From JBGPYB01 sp041493035 (GTDB lineage Bacteria; Acidobacteriota; Vicinamibacteria; Fen-336), in the NCBI GenBank assembly GCA_041493035.1, contig JBGPYB010000006.1, forward strand, positions 1-58,145: a stretch of DNA of 58,145 nt, in the 5' to 3' direction. Below, in pieces: positions 26,537 to 35,863 of this stretch. How positions within the stretch are numbered: position 1 is the first letter of the stretch; every line of letters begins with the position of its first letter. The position numbers were made by a program, and so were the translations under genes. The notes under the pieces were generated by a model. That model was not told the DNA's origin, ran no database searches, and saw only the letters and a list, made by a program, of their open reading frames with translations.

Positions 26537-26767
26537 CTAGTCCACGATCTCCATGTCGCAGTGCGTGCCGCGCCTGCGGGCCACGGCGTCGAGCACCGTG
26601 CGCAGCGCGTCGGCTGTCCGGCCACGCTTCCCGATAACGAACCCGCGGTCCTCCGGAGCCACGGACAGCTCGAGAAAGAACCCGTCGCCTTCGTCCCACT
26701 GGGTCACGGAGACGCGATCGGGCTCGTCGACGAGCTCTCGCGCGAACGTCTCGAGAAGCGCCTTCAA
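26537..26767 (-). CDS. khpA: KH-domain RNA-binding protein KhpA
   Basis: A 76-residue single KH domain with the GxxG loop in IGKRGRTADALRTVLDAVA. KhpA-type proteins, formerly YlqC, bind RNA and pair with Jag/KhpB. It lies between rpsP and rimM, its usual place. The only start that keeps the first helix is TTG at 26767, seven bases after rpsP. Confidence 0.93.
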   Translation of the reverse strand: MKALLETFARELVDEPDRVSVTQWDEGDGFFLELSVAPEDRGFVIGKRGRTADALRTVLDAVARRRGTHCDMEIVD

Positions 26768-26774
26768 GGCGAAC

Positions 26775-27011
26775 CTACGAAGCCTTCCTCTTGAGCAGGC
26801 TGCGAACGGTCTCGGAGGGCTGTGCGCCCTTCGAGATCCAGTACTGCGCGCGCTCGGCGTCGATCTTCACCACCGCGGGGTCCTTGCGAGGATCGTAGTG
26901 GCCCAAGGTCTCGACGAAGCGGCCGTCGCGCCACGCCTTTGAGTCCGCCACCACGACGCGGTAGTACGGCCTCTTGGTGGTCCCGGTCCGTCTCAGTCTG
27001 ATGGACAGCAT
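26775..27011 (-). CDS. rpsP: 30S ribosomal protein S16
   Basis: A 78-residue bS16 protein. The start MLSIRLRRTGTTKRPYYRVV and the block ETLGHYDPRKDPAVVKIDAE are diagnostic. It lies 16 bases after ffh, so the SRP protein and the ribosomal cluster share a transcript. Confidence 0.98.
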   Translation of the reverse strand: MLSIRLRRTGTTKRPYYRVVVADSKAWRDGRFVETLGHYDPRKDPAVVKIDAERAQYWISKGAQPSETVRSLLKRKAS

Positions 27012-27027
27012 GCGTTCCTTCCTATCT

Positions 27028-28371
27028 CTATCGAAACTGGGGCATCCGGGCGGCCAGACGCTTCATCGCCTTGCCTCCCCCGGCCCCCAAAGTCTTCATC
27101 ATCTTGCGAGCCTGCACGAACTGCTTCAACAGGCGGTTCACGTCCTCGACCGACGTCCCGCTCCCGCGGGCGATGCGCTTCCGGCGGCTGCCGTTCAAGA
27201 GCGATGGATCGCGGCGCTCGCGGAGCGTCATGGAGTCGATGATCGCTGCCGAGCGGCGCATGTCGCGCTCGCCTGCGTCGACATCGACGCCCTTCAAGGA
27301 ACCCACGCCGGGGAGCATCGACAACACCTGGTCGAGGGGCCCCATCTTGCGCAGCTGGGCCATCTGACTCCGAAAATCATCGAGGGTGAACTCGCTTCGG
27401 CGGAGGCGGCTGACCATCTCTTCCGCCATCTCATGGTCGACCGATTCCTCGACGCGCTCGATGAGGGAAAGCACGTCGCCCATGCCGAGGATGCGGGAGA
27501 CCATTCGCTCCGGCTGGAAGGGCTCGAACTCGTCGACCCTTTCTCCAATCCCCGCGAACTTGACAGGGCAACCCGACACCGCCGCCGCCGACAAGGCCGC
27601 GCCACCGCGGGCATCGCCGTCGAGCTTGGTGAGGACGATCCCGGTGATGCCGATGCGCCTTGCGAATTCTTCCGCGCTTTTCACGGCGTCCTGTCCCGTC
27701 ATGGCGTCGGCCACGTACAGGATCTCGCTGGGGGATGCGATCTTCTTCAGATCCTCGAGCTCGGCCATGAGGGCGTCGTCGATGTGTAGCCGTCCCGCCG
27801 TGTCGACGAGGACGAAATCATGGCCGACCGACCGCGCTTCCGCCAGCGCCGACTCGAGGAGCGCGCGCGGCTCGAGGGTCCCTTCCGGATGGTGGACCAC
27901 GAGGCCGTTCTTCCGCCCCAGGGACAGGAGCTGCTCTTGCGCCGCGGGCCTGTAAACGTCCAGCGAGATGAGCAGCGGATGATGGCCGCCCCGGGTGAGC
28001 CAGCGGGCCAGCTTGGCCGTCGTCGTGGTTTTGCCCGATCCCTGTAGCCCCGTCAGCAACACGACGGAGGGAGGCCGGGGCGCGGTCATCATGGGCTTCG
28101 GCGAGGATCCACCGAGGAGGGTGATCATCTCGTCGCGCACCACGCGAAGGACGGCCTGATCGGGGGTCAAGCTCTTCAGGATCTCCTGCCCCACGGCCCG
28201 CGCCCGCACGGCCTCGAGAAAGGACTTCGCCACCCTGAAGTGGACATCGGCCTCCAACAGGGCGAGGCGCACCTCACGGAGGGCCACGTCGATGTGGGCT
28301 TCCGAGAGCATCCCTTGTCCCCGAAGGGACTTGAGGATCCCCTGCAGCCGTCCGCTCAGTGATTCGAACAC
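27028..28371 (-). CDS. ffh: Signal recognition particle protein Ffh (SRP54)
   Basis: A 447-residue SRP GTPase that binds 4.5S RNA and signal sequences and docks with FtsY. The N domain starts FESLSGRLQGILKSLRGQGM. The G domain has GLQGSGKTTTTAKLARWL, DTAGRLHID and TKLDGDARGG. The M domain ends in the methionine-rich RNA-binding segment (SRRKRIARGSGTSVEDVNRL, VQARKMMKTLG). The frame is open to a GTG at 28437, but family members start exactly at the FESLSGRL segment, which has its own GTG (28369-28371) after a GAGGT ribosome site. It is the first gene behind the promoter at 28461-28490. Confidence 0.97.
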   Translation of the reverse strand: MFESLSGRLQGILKSLRGQGMLSEAHIDVALREVRLALLEADVHFRVAKSFLEAVRARAVGQEILKSLTPDQAVLRVVRDEMITLLGGSSPKPMMTAPRPPSVVLLTGLQGSGKTTTTAKLARWLTRGGHHPLLISLDVYRPAAQEQLLSLGRKNGLVVHHPEGTLEPRALLESALAEARSVGHDFVLVDTAGRLHIDDALMAELEDLKKIASPSEILYVADAMTGQDAVKSAEEFARRIGITGIVLTKLDGDARGGAALSAAAVSGCPVKFAGIGERVDEFEPFQPERMVSRILGMGDVLSLIERVEESVDHEMAEEMVSRLRRSEFTLDDFRSQMAQLRKMGPLDQVLSMLPGVGSLKGVDVDAGERDMRRSAAIIDSMTLRERRDPSLLNGSRRKRIARGSGTSVEDVNRLLKQFVQARKMMKTLGAGGGKAMKRLAARMPQFR

Positions 28372-28460
28372 GAAGACCTGGACCTCGGGTGCGCAGGCGC
28401 ACTCCCTCCGCGGCTCGGCGAAAGGATTGGCCCACACGGGCTAAACCAAAATAACGGTTG

Positions 28461-28490
28461 ATTTTAGGGTATGGCGGGCCGGGTTGTCAA
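28461..28490 (-). promoter_or_regulatory. Strong sigma-70-type promoter for the ffh-rpsP-rimM-trmD-rplS operon
   Basis: On the minus strand TTGACA (28485-28490) and TAAAAT (28461-28466) are spaced by 18 bases. The site lies in an AT-richer gap between the Crp-like gene and ffh and leaves a leader of about 80 bases before the GTG at 28371. It is one of the best promoter matches in the window. Confidence 0.75.
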
Positions 28491-28531
28491 AACCTAAAGC
28501 CCGATTCCACCGCGGGTTACGGTGCCTCGCC

Positions 28532-28993
28532 TCAAAACGTTCGGGAGATGGCGAAGAGCGTGGCCATCTTCTGATTGGTCTCGCGGAGACGGGCGGCCAG
28601 TGTCCGGCAAAAGGCCCAGAGGAACTTGGAGGCCATCTCGGGGCGTTCGCGCATCAGCGACTCCATTTCGTGGTGCGGAATCGACAGAATCTCGCAATCC
28701 GTGTGGGCCAAGGCGTGGGCTGAAGAGGGCGACCCGTCGAAGAACTCGATGTCGCCGAAGAAATCCCCGGGCTGAAGTATCGTGAGCGCCTCCTCGCCGA
28801 CGCCTGGGACCACTTTGCTGATGCGCACCTGGCCCTCGTGAATCACGTTCAACTGACCGCCGGGCGAGCCCTCGGTCAGGATTACGGCTCCCTCCGGAAA
28901 GCGCTTGACGAGGCCCACCATCAGGACCTGGGCCAGCTCGTCGTCCTCCAACTCGCGGAAGAGGGGGACCGTTCTCAGGAACTCCTGAATCAC
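28532..28993 (-). CDS. Crp-like cyclic-nucleotide-binding domain protein without DNA-binding domain
   Basis: A 153-residue protein consisting of one cNMP beta-roll (VPLFRELEDDELAQVLMVGL, LTEGSPGGQLNVIHEGQVRI) and a C-terminal helix. The phosphate-binding cassette reads FFGDIEFFDGSPSSAHA. The Glu is replaced by Asp and the Arg that normally contacts the cyclic phosphate is missing, so cAMP binding is doubtful. There is no HTH, so it is not a transcription factor like Crp. It starts with GTG seven bases after ribBA and is the last gene of the long unit that begins near 44081. Confidence 0.8.
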   Translation of the reverse strand: MIQEFLRTVPLFRELEDDELAQVLMVGLVKRFPEGAVILTEGSPGGQLNVIHEGQVRISKVVPGVGEEALTILQPGDFFGDIEFFDGSPSSAHALAHTDCEILSIPHHEMESLMRERPEMASKFLWAFCRTLAARLRETNQKMATLFAISRTF

Positions 28994-29000
28994 GTGAGGT

Positions 29001-30186
<1,186 letters not shown>

Positions 30187-30209
<23 letters not shown>

Positions 30210-30789
30210 GGAGCCTCTCCACGTGCTTGGCGATGACGTCGACCTCGATGTTCACGGGGTCACCGGGTCGCGCCGCGCCCAGATTCGTATGTTCGAGTGT
30301 ATACGGGATGACCGCGACTGTGAAGGCGCCCTGGACGAGTCCGGCCACGGTGAGAGAAATGCCGTCGACCGTGACGGAGCCCTTGTGTACCAGGTACCGC
30401 TCGAGACCCGCGTCGATCTCAACGGTGATCTCCGCCGAGGTACCCAGGCGAGTCACGTCGCGCAGCCGCCCCACGCCGTCCACGTGCCCCTGGACGATAT
30501 GCCCGTCGAACCGCCCGTCGGCCCTCATCGGGCGCTCCAGGTTCACGACGACGCCGGGCTTGAGCCGGTCTCCGAAGGCCGTTCGAGCGAGGGTCTCTCC
30601 GGTCAGCTCGCAGACGAAGGCGTCGTCGGCCAGCTCCACCGCGGTGAGACAGCAGCCGTTGACCGCGATGGAACCGCCCATCGGCACGCCCAGTCCGAGG
30701 CGGTCGCAGCCGACACGTACCACGAGAACGTCGCCGCGACGATCGGCGGACCGGATCGTCCCCGTGGCCTCGATGATTCCAGTGAACAC
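30187..30789 (-). CDS. ribE: Riboflavin synthase, alpha subunit
   Basis: A 200-residue enzyme that converts two 6,7-dimethyl-8-ribityllumazine molecules to riboflavin. It has the internal duplication typical of the family. Copy 1 begins FTGIIEATG and includes NGCCLTAVEL. Copy 2 includes GHVDGVGRL and VDGISLTVAGL. The GTG start overlaps the ribD stop by one base. The common symbols are ribE and ribC, depending on species. Confidence 0.95.
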
Positions 30790-31868
30790 TATCGATCAGG
30801 GTACCAGAGCTCGTGGGTGTGATGGACCGGCCCCGGCCTGAGCGTCACGGCGTCGCCGATCCGCAACGGATCCGGCCCGCCGAACGCCGGCACGCTCCCC
30901 CTCCCCCCAAGCAAGACAGGGGCGCGGAAAAGAGCCACTTCATCGAAAAGCTCCTCGCGAAGGAAGGAACCCAGGACCTCGGACCCTCCCTCGACCATCA
31001 GGCTCCACAACCCCCTCTCGCGAAGAGCCCTGAGCGCCGAGGGCAGAGCGACTCGTCCGCGGACCGTGGGGGCATTGAGCACCCTCACCCCTCGAGCTTC
31101 GAGACGCGCCTGCTTCGGCCCGCGGCCCTTGCCGGTGACGACCCAAACGGGCGACAGCGGGGCTGAAGCCACGAGCCGGCTCGACAGCGGGAGGCGGAGA
31201 GACGAGTCGAGGACGATCCGGTGATAGGGGCGGCGCACTCGGGGCTCCGGCAACAACAGCGGGTCGTCGGCCAGCACCGTCCCGATCCCGACCAGAACGC
31301 CATCGTGGAGGCGGCGGAGGCGGCGGGCCGCCCGGCGCTGAGCGGGGCTCGTGATCCACTTAGACTCGCCGCGAGCGGTGGCGATCCGGCCATCGAGGGT
31401 GATCGCGGCTTTGAGCAGCACGTAGGGGCGCCACATCCGCGTAGCTCGGACAAAGCGCTCGTTCAGCCGGCGGGCCTCGCCCTCGAGGACACCGACCGTC
31501 ACGGCGAGGCCGGCCCGTCGCAGGATCGTCAGCCCCCGGCCGCTGACCAGGGGGTTCGGGTCGCGGAAGGCCACCACGACGCGGCTCACGCCCGCGGCCA
31601 CCAGGAGAGGCGCGCAGGCTGGAGTGCGGCCCTCGTGTGCGCAGGGCTCCAGGTTGACGTAGGCAGTGGCGCCGCGAGCCGCGTCGGCCGCTCGGCGGAG
31701 AGCCACGACCTCGGCGTGAGGACCGCCGGCTCGCCGGTGATACCCCTCGCCGACGACGCTCCCCTCCCGAACGATGACGCAGCCTATGACCGGGTTTGGG
31801 TTCGTCTCGCCGGTCCCGCGGGCCGCAAGCTCCAGCGCGCGGCGCATCCAGCGGACATCGTCTTCCAC
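30789..31868 (-). CDS. ribD: Bifunctional riboflavin deaminase/reductase
   Basis: A 359-residue enzyme for the second and third steps of the GTP branch. The N-terminal deaminase has the zinc motifs HAEVVALRRA and EPCAHEGRTPAC. The reductase follows (ITLDGRIATARGESKWITSP, LMVEGGSEVLGSFLREE). The frame is open to a GTG at 31886, but the family begins at EDDVRWMRRALELA. The GTG at 31868 is preceded by GGTGA at good spacing, so I chose that start. The upstream gap of about 75 bases to ftsY is too short for an FMN riboswitch, so regulation by FMN is not evident. Confidence 0.93.
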   Translation of the reverse strand: MEDDVRWMRRALELAARGTGETNPNPVIGCVIVREGSVVGEGYHRRAGGPHAEVVALRRAADAARGATAYVNLEPCAHEGRTPACAPLLVAAGVSRVVVAFRDPNPLVSGRGLTILRRAGLAVTVGVLEGEARRLNERFVRATRMWRPYVLLKAAITLDGRIATARGESKWITSPAQRRAARRLRRLHDGVLVGIGTVLADDPLLLPEPRVRRPYHRIVLDSSLRLPLSSRLVASAPLSPVWVVTGKGRGPKQARLEARGVRVLNAPTVRGRVALPSALRALRERGLWSLMVEGGSEVLGSFLREELFDEVALFRAPVLLGGRGSVPAFGGPDPLRIGDAVTLRPGPVHHTHELWYPDR

Positions 31869-31943
31869 GTCTTCACCATAAACCACAAAGGCCCGAAGGA
31901 CACAAAGGGGAGATGTGCGGCGAAAGGGGATAGGCTCCGCGGC

Positions 31944-32855
<912 letters not shown>

Positions 32856-32888
32856 TCTGCCGATCGAACGGGCGCTGCGTCGCGAGGC

Positions 32889-33242
32889 TCACAGCTCGGC
32901 GTTCATCCGCTCCGCGGTTTCGGCCGAGCGGTGAAGGGCCTGCCCCACGTTCGCGGACGTGCTCAACGCCAGGATCAGATAGTAGCCATCGCGGAGGGGC
33001 CTCGAGACCACGTGCCCCTCGGTGTAGCGGCAGACGATGTGGCGGATCTCCCCCATCGCGTAGCGGTCCTTCACGTCCCTCGCGCGGGCCAGGACGATTC
33101 CCTGATAGGCTCCGATGAGCCGGTGGCGTTCGTGGCGCTCTCCGGACTCGACCACGACCTCCCCGTTGGCATCGAGCAGGACAGCCCCTCGAGAGCCGTC
33201 GACCGATCGCACGAGCGAGTCGAGGAGGCTCTGATAGGGCAT
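32889..33242 (-). CDS. Roadblock/LC7-domain protein (MglB-like)
   Basis: A 117-residue protein that is a single roadblock/LC7 fold (SLLDSLVRSVDGSRGAVLLD, LIGAYQGIVLARARDVKDRY, DGYYLILALSTSANVGQALH). In bacteria such proteins regulate small Ras-like GTPases, for example MglB acting on MglA in polarity and gliding. No MglA-type GTPase gene is present in the window, so the partner must be elsewhere or be different. It lies 13 bases after… the next gene downstream starts close by, so it is part of the long minus-strand unit. Confidence 0.85.
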   Translation of the reverse strand: MPYQSLLDSLVRSVDGSRGAVLLDANGEVVVESGERHERHRLIGAYQGIVLARARDVKDRYAMGEIRHIVCRYTEGHVVSRPLRDGYYLILALSTSANVGQALHRSAETAERMNAEL

Positions 33243-33255
33243 CGCGCGAAAAGGG

Positions 33256-34065
33256 CTACTTGGGGAACTTCTTCAGGAGCTCGACGGCGCGACGACCCGC
33301 CGAGCCGGTGGGATCCTTCCCGGCGACAAGTTCGAGGCGCGTTCGAGCTTCGCCAAACCGCCCGGCGCGGTAGTAAGCCTCGCCCAGAGAGAGTCCGATC
33401 TCCCAATTCTCAGGAAGAGCCTTCGCCCCGGTCTCGAGCTGAACGATCGCCTCGTCGACCTTTCCCATCGCGAGGAGCGAGTCGGAGAGACCGAGATAGC
33501 CGAGGGCGTGTGTCTTGCTCTTGCCGAGGCTCGTCTGGAACCAGCTCGCGGCCTGGGAGTAGTTCTTCTCCTCGAAGAAGGCCTGGCCCAAGTTGCTGGC
33601 GGAGAGCTCGGGGCTGGGGTTGGTCGCGTCGCCGAACGCGGCCTGGAACTCCTTCTTGCCATCCTCGCGCTTTCCCGATCGGATGAGAAACGTGCCGAGG
33701 TCGTTGCGCGCATCGGCGTAGTAGGGGTTGAGCTCGATGGCCTTGCGGGCCGCAAGGACCGCCTCGGCGAGGTTCTTCTGGCGGCAGCTCTGGTCTTTCG
33801 CAGGGCAACGGTCGGCAAGCTGGGAATAGGCCACGCCGAGCCCCTTGCAGAAATAGGGATTCTTGGGGTCCTGCTTGACGGCCATCTTGAACTCTTCGAG
33901 GGCCATCTCGAGTCGTCCGGCCCGAAGATGCTCGAGGCCGTTGTTGAAACGGGTCTCACCGTCGACCGGCGGAGCGCTCTGCTGGGCGCGGAGCGCGTGG
34001 GGCGCCAGCAGGAGCATCAGCACCGCCGTCGCGATTCCGCGGCGGATTGGGGTCTCCGAGATCAT
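33256..34065 (-). CDS. Exported TPR protein
   Basis: A 269-residue protein with a signal peptide (RRGIATAVLMLLLAPHALRA). At least six TPR units follow: EHLRAGRLEMALEEFKMAVK, YYADARNDLGTFLIRSGKRE, QAFFEEKNYSQAASWFQTSL, YLGLSDSLLAMGKVDEAIVQ and SLGEAYYRAGRFGEARTRLE. Two Cys pairs in the ADRCPAKDQSCRQ insert could form a disulphide in the periplasm. The operon position between an HD-GYP protein and a roadblock protein hints at envelope or motility scaffolding, but this is inference. Confidence 0.8.
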   Translation of the reverse strand: MISETPIRRGIATAVLMLLLAPHALRAQQSAPPVDGETRFNNGLEHLRAGRLEMALEEFKMAVKQDPKNPYFCKGLGVAYSQLADRCPAKDQSCRQKNLAEAVLAARKAIELNPYYADARNDLGTFLIRSGKREDGKKEFQAAFGDATNPSPELSASNLGQAFFEEKNYSQAASWFQTSLGKSKTHALGYLGLSDSLLAMGKVDEAIVQLETGAKALPENWEIGLSLGEAYYRAGRFGEARTRLELVAGKDPTGSAGRRAVELLKKFPK

Positions 34066-34075
34066 GATGTTTCCC

Positions 34076-35863
34076 TCACTGAGCGGCGGCGGCCGGTTGC
34101 TGACGGGCCACCACCGCGGCCCGTCGAGCCTTGGCTGTGGTCAAGTCCCCGGCGGCGTGGGCGCGGACGATCGCCTCCACGCACTTGGAGTCGAACTTCT
34201 TGCCCGCCAGGAACCTGAGACGCGCCAGCGCCGCGTCATAGGTCATGGCCTTCGAATAGGGCCGGTCGGTCGTCATCGCGTCGAAAGCGTCGGCGACGCT
34301 GACGATCCGCCCGAGAAGAGGGATCTGGTCCCCCTTCAACCCGTCGGGGTAGCCGCTCCCATCGACGTTCTCATGGTGCATGAGACCGGCTCCGGCCATC
34401 TGCTTCAGAAGGGGCACTGCGTTCAGGATGTGGGCTCCCTTCGTCGGATGTTGCTTCATCATCTCGTACTCTTCCTCGGTGAGGGCCGCGGCCTTGCGGA
34501 GGATCTTGTCCTCGATGCCGATCTTGCCGACGTCATGGATGATCCCGGAGAGATGGACCTTTTCGACTTCGTCGGGGGACATCCCCAGATGCCGCGCTAT
34601 CACCGCGGAGTAGAAGGCGACCCGCTCGGAGTGGCCCCGCGTGTAGGGGTCCTTCTCGTCGATGGCGTTGGCGAGCATCTTGATGGAGCCCATGAAGAGC
34701 TCCTTGTTCAGGGCCGCCTGCTTGCGGACCTCCTCGATGACCTTCTGGATCTCCGCTCCCATCTGGTTGAAAGCCTCCCCGAGCATCCCCACCTCGTTGC
34801 TGCTCTTGACCGAGACCCGGGTCGCGTAGTCCCCGCCGGCGAGGCGGCGGGCGCCCAGGGCCAGCTCCTGAAGCGGGTAGGTGATCCGCCCGGCGAAGAG
34901 TGAACCCAGGACGATGGCGAGGAGCGCCACCAGGGCCACGACCAGGGCCGACCGTTTGAACATGTCGGTCGCCTGGTAGTAGGCCTTCTTCTCGTCGACC
35001 TGGACGATGACACCCCAACCCGAGTCGTCGGGAACCCGCGTGAAAGTCCCGAGCATCTTGAGGGTTCCGCCTTTCGCCGGGATCGCGAACGGCACCGTGG
35101 CAGCGGCCCGGCCCCGTGTCTCGAGAAACTGTCGGACGATCTCGACCCGCGAAACGTCGGGGTCCGAAACGAGGCGCTTGGGGTCGGAGTGTGCGATCAA
35201 GTGGCCGCGGCTGTCGACGATGTACACCTCGACGAGCCCTTCCTCTCCCATCTGCTTCGTCATGTTCCAAAGCGGACCGAGGCTTGCAACCGCCAGGACT
35301 ACTCCCTGGACGCCGAGACCGCGCGGGTTGATGGGCTCGGTCATCACGGTGACCGGCTCCTGGAGAGACGAGGAGATGATCGGTTCGCTGATCATCGGCT
35401 TCCCCTCGAGGCCCCGAAGGTACCCCTCCTGGAGAAGGTCCTGGATGGCGGGCTCGGGAAGCTGCGCACCCGCCCGGGCTCCCGTCCCGGCTGCGTCCAC
35501 GACACTGATCCAGTAGAGCTTGCTGTTCCCCCCTATGTACCGCTCAAGGGCCTTGGAATCACGGATGCGGGCGACACGCGCTTGCAACCCGCCCGCCTCC
35601 GTGTCGACCTCGATGGTCCGAGCGATGGCGACGATCTGCGCCTGCAAGCTCTGGGAATAGACGGCGACCTCCTGCGACAAGCTCCGGGCCTTGTCGAGCT
35701 GCATCGACTTCTGGTCGAGCTCGAGGATCTCCCCGCTCCTCGAAACCAGGGTATAGGAGGTCCACAGGAGTGGAACGACGCCGACGACGAAGAGGAGGAG
35801 CAGCAGTGAGATGAGAATGGTGCCGCGCCGCTGGGCGCGAGGCCGAGTGGGCACGGGGCTCAC
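34076..35863 (-). CDS. Membrane HD-GYP cyclic-di-GMP phosphodiesterase with Cache-type sensor and HAMP
   Basis: A 595-residue protein. One membrane span (ILISLLLLLFVVGVVPLLW), a periplasmic Cache-like sensor, a second span near 315-340 and HAMP (ITYPLQELALGARRLAGGDY) lead to an HD-GYP domain. The domain contains HSERVAFYS, IHDVGKIGIEDK (H443-D444), MMKQHPTKGAHIL and HHENVDGSGYPDGLKG, so metal ligands and the GYP signature are intact. The open frame reaches 35989, but the GTG at 35863 gives an exact GTGA overlap with the cyclase gene and leaves the first span near the start, so I chose it. Confidence 0.92.
   Translation of the reverse strand: MSPVPTRPRAQRRGTILISLLLLLFVVGVVPLLWTSYTLVSRSGEILELDQKSMQLDKARSLSQEVAVYSQSLQAQIVAIARTIEVDTEAGGLQARVARIRDSKALERYIGGNSKLYWISVVDAAGTGARAGAQLPEPAIQDLLQEGYLRGLEGKPMISEPIISSSLQEPVTVMTEPINPRGLGVQGVVLAVASLGPLWNMTKQMGEEGLVEVYIVDSRGHLIAHSDPKRLVSDPDVSRVEIVRQFLETRGRAAATVPFAIPAKGGTLKMLGTFTRVPDDSGWGVIVQVDEKKAYYQATDMFKRSALVVALVALLAIVLGSLFAGRITYPLQELALGARRLAGGDYATRVSVKSSNEVGMLGEAFNQMGAEIQKVIEEVRKQAALNKELFMGSIKMLANAIDEKDPYTRGHSERVAFYSAVIARHLGMSPDEVEKVHLSGIIHDVGKIGIEDKILRKAAALTEEEYEMMKQHPTKGAHILNAVPLLKQMAGAGLMHHENVDGSGYPDGLKGDQIPLLGRIVSVADAFDAMTTDRPYSKAMTYDAALARLRFLAGKKFDSKCVEAIVRAHAAGDLTTAKARRAAVVARQQPAAAAQ

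Noticed and set aside
31869..31943. FMN riboswitch before ribD
   Set aside because: The gap is only about 75 bases and shows no conserved RFN-element segments.
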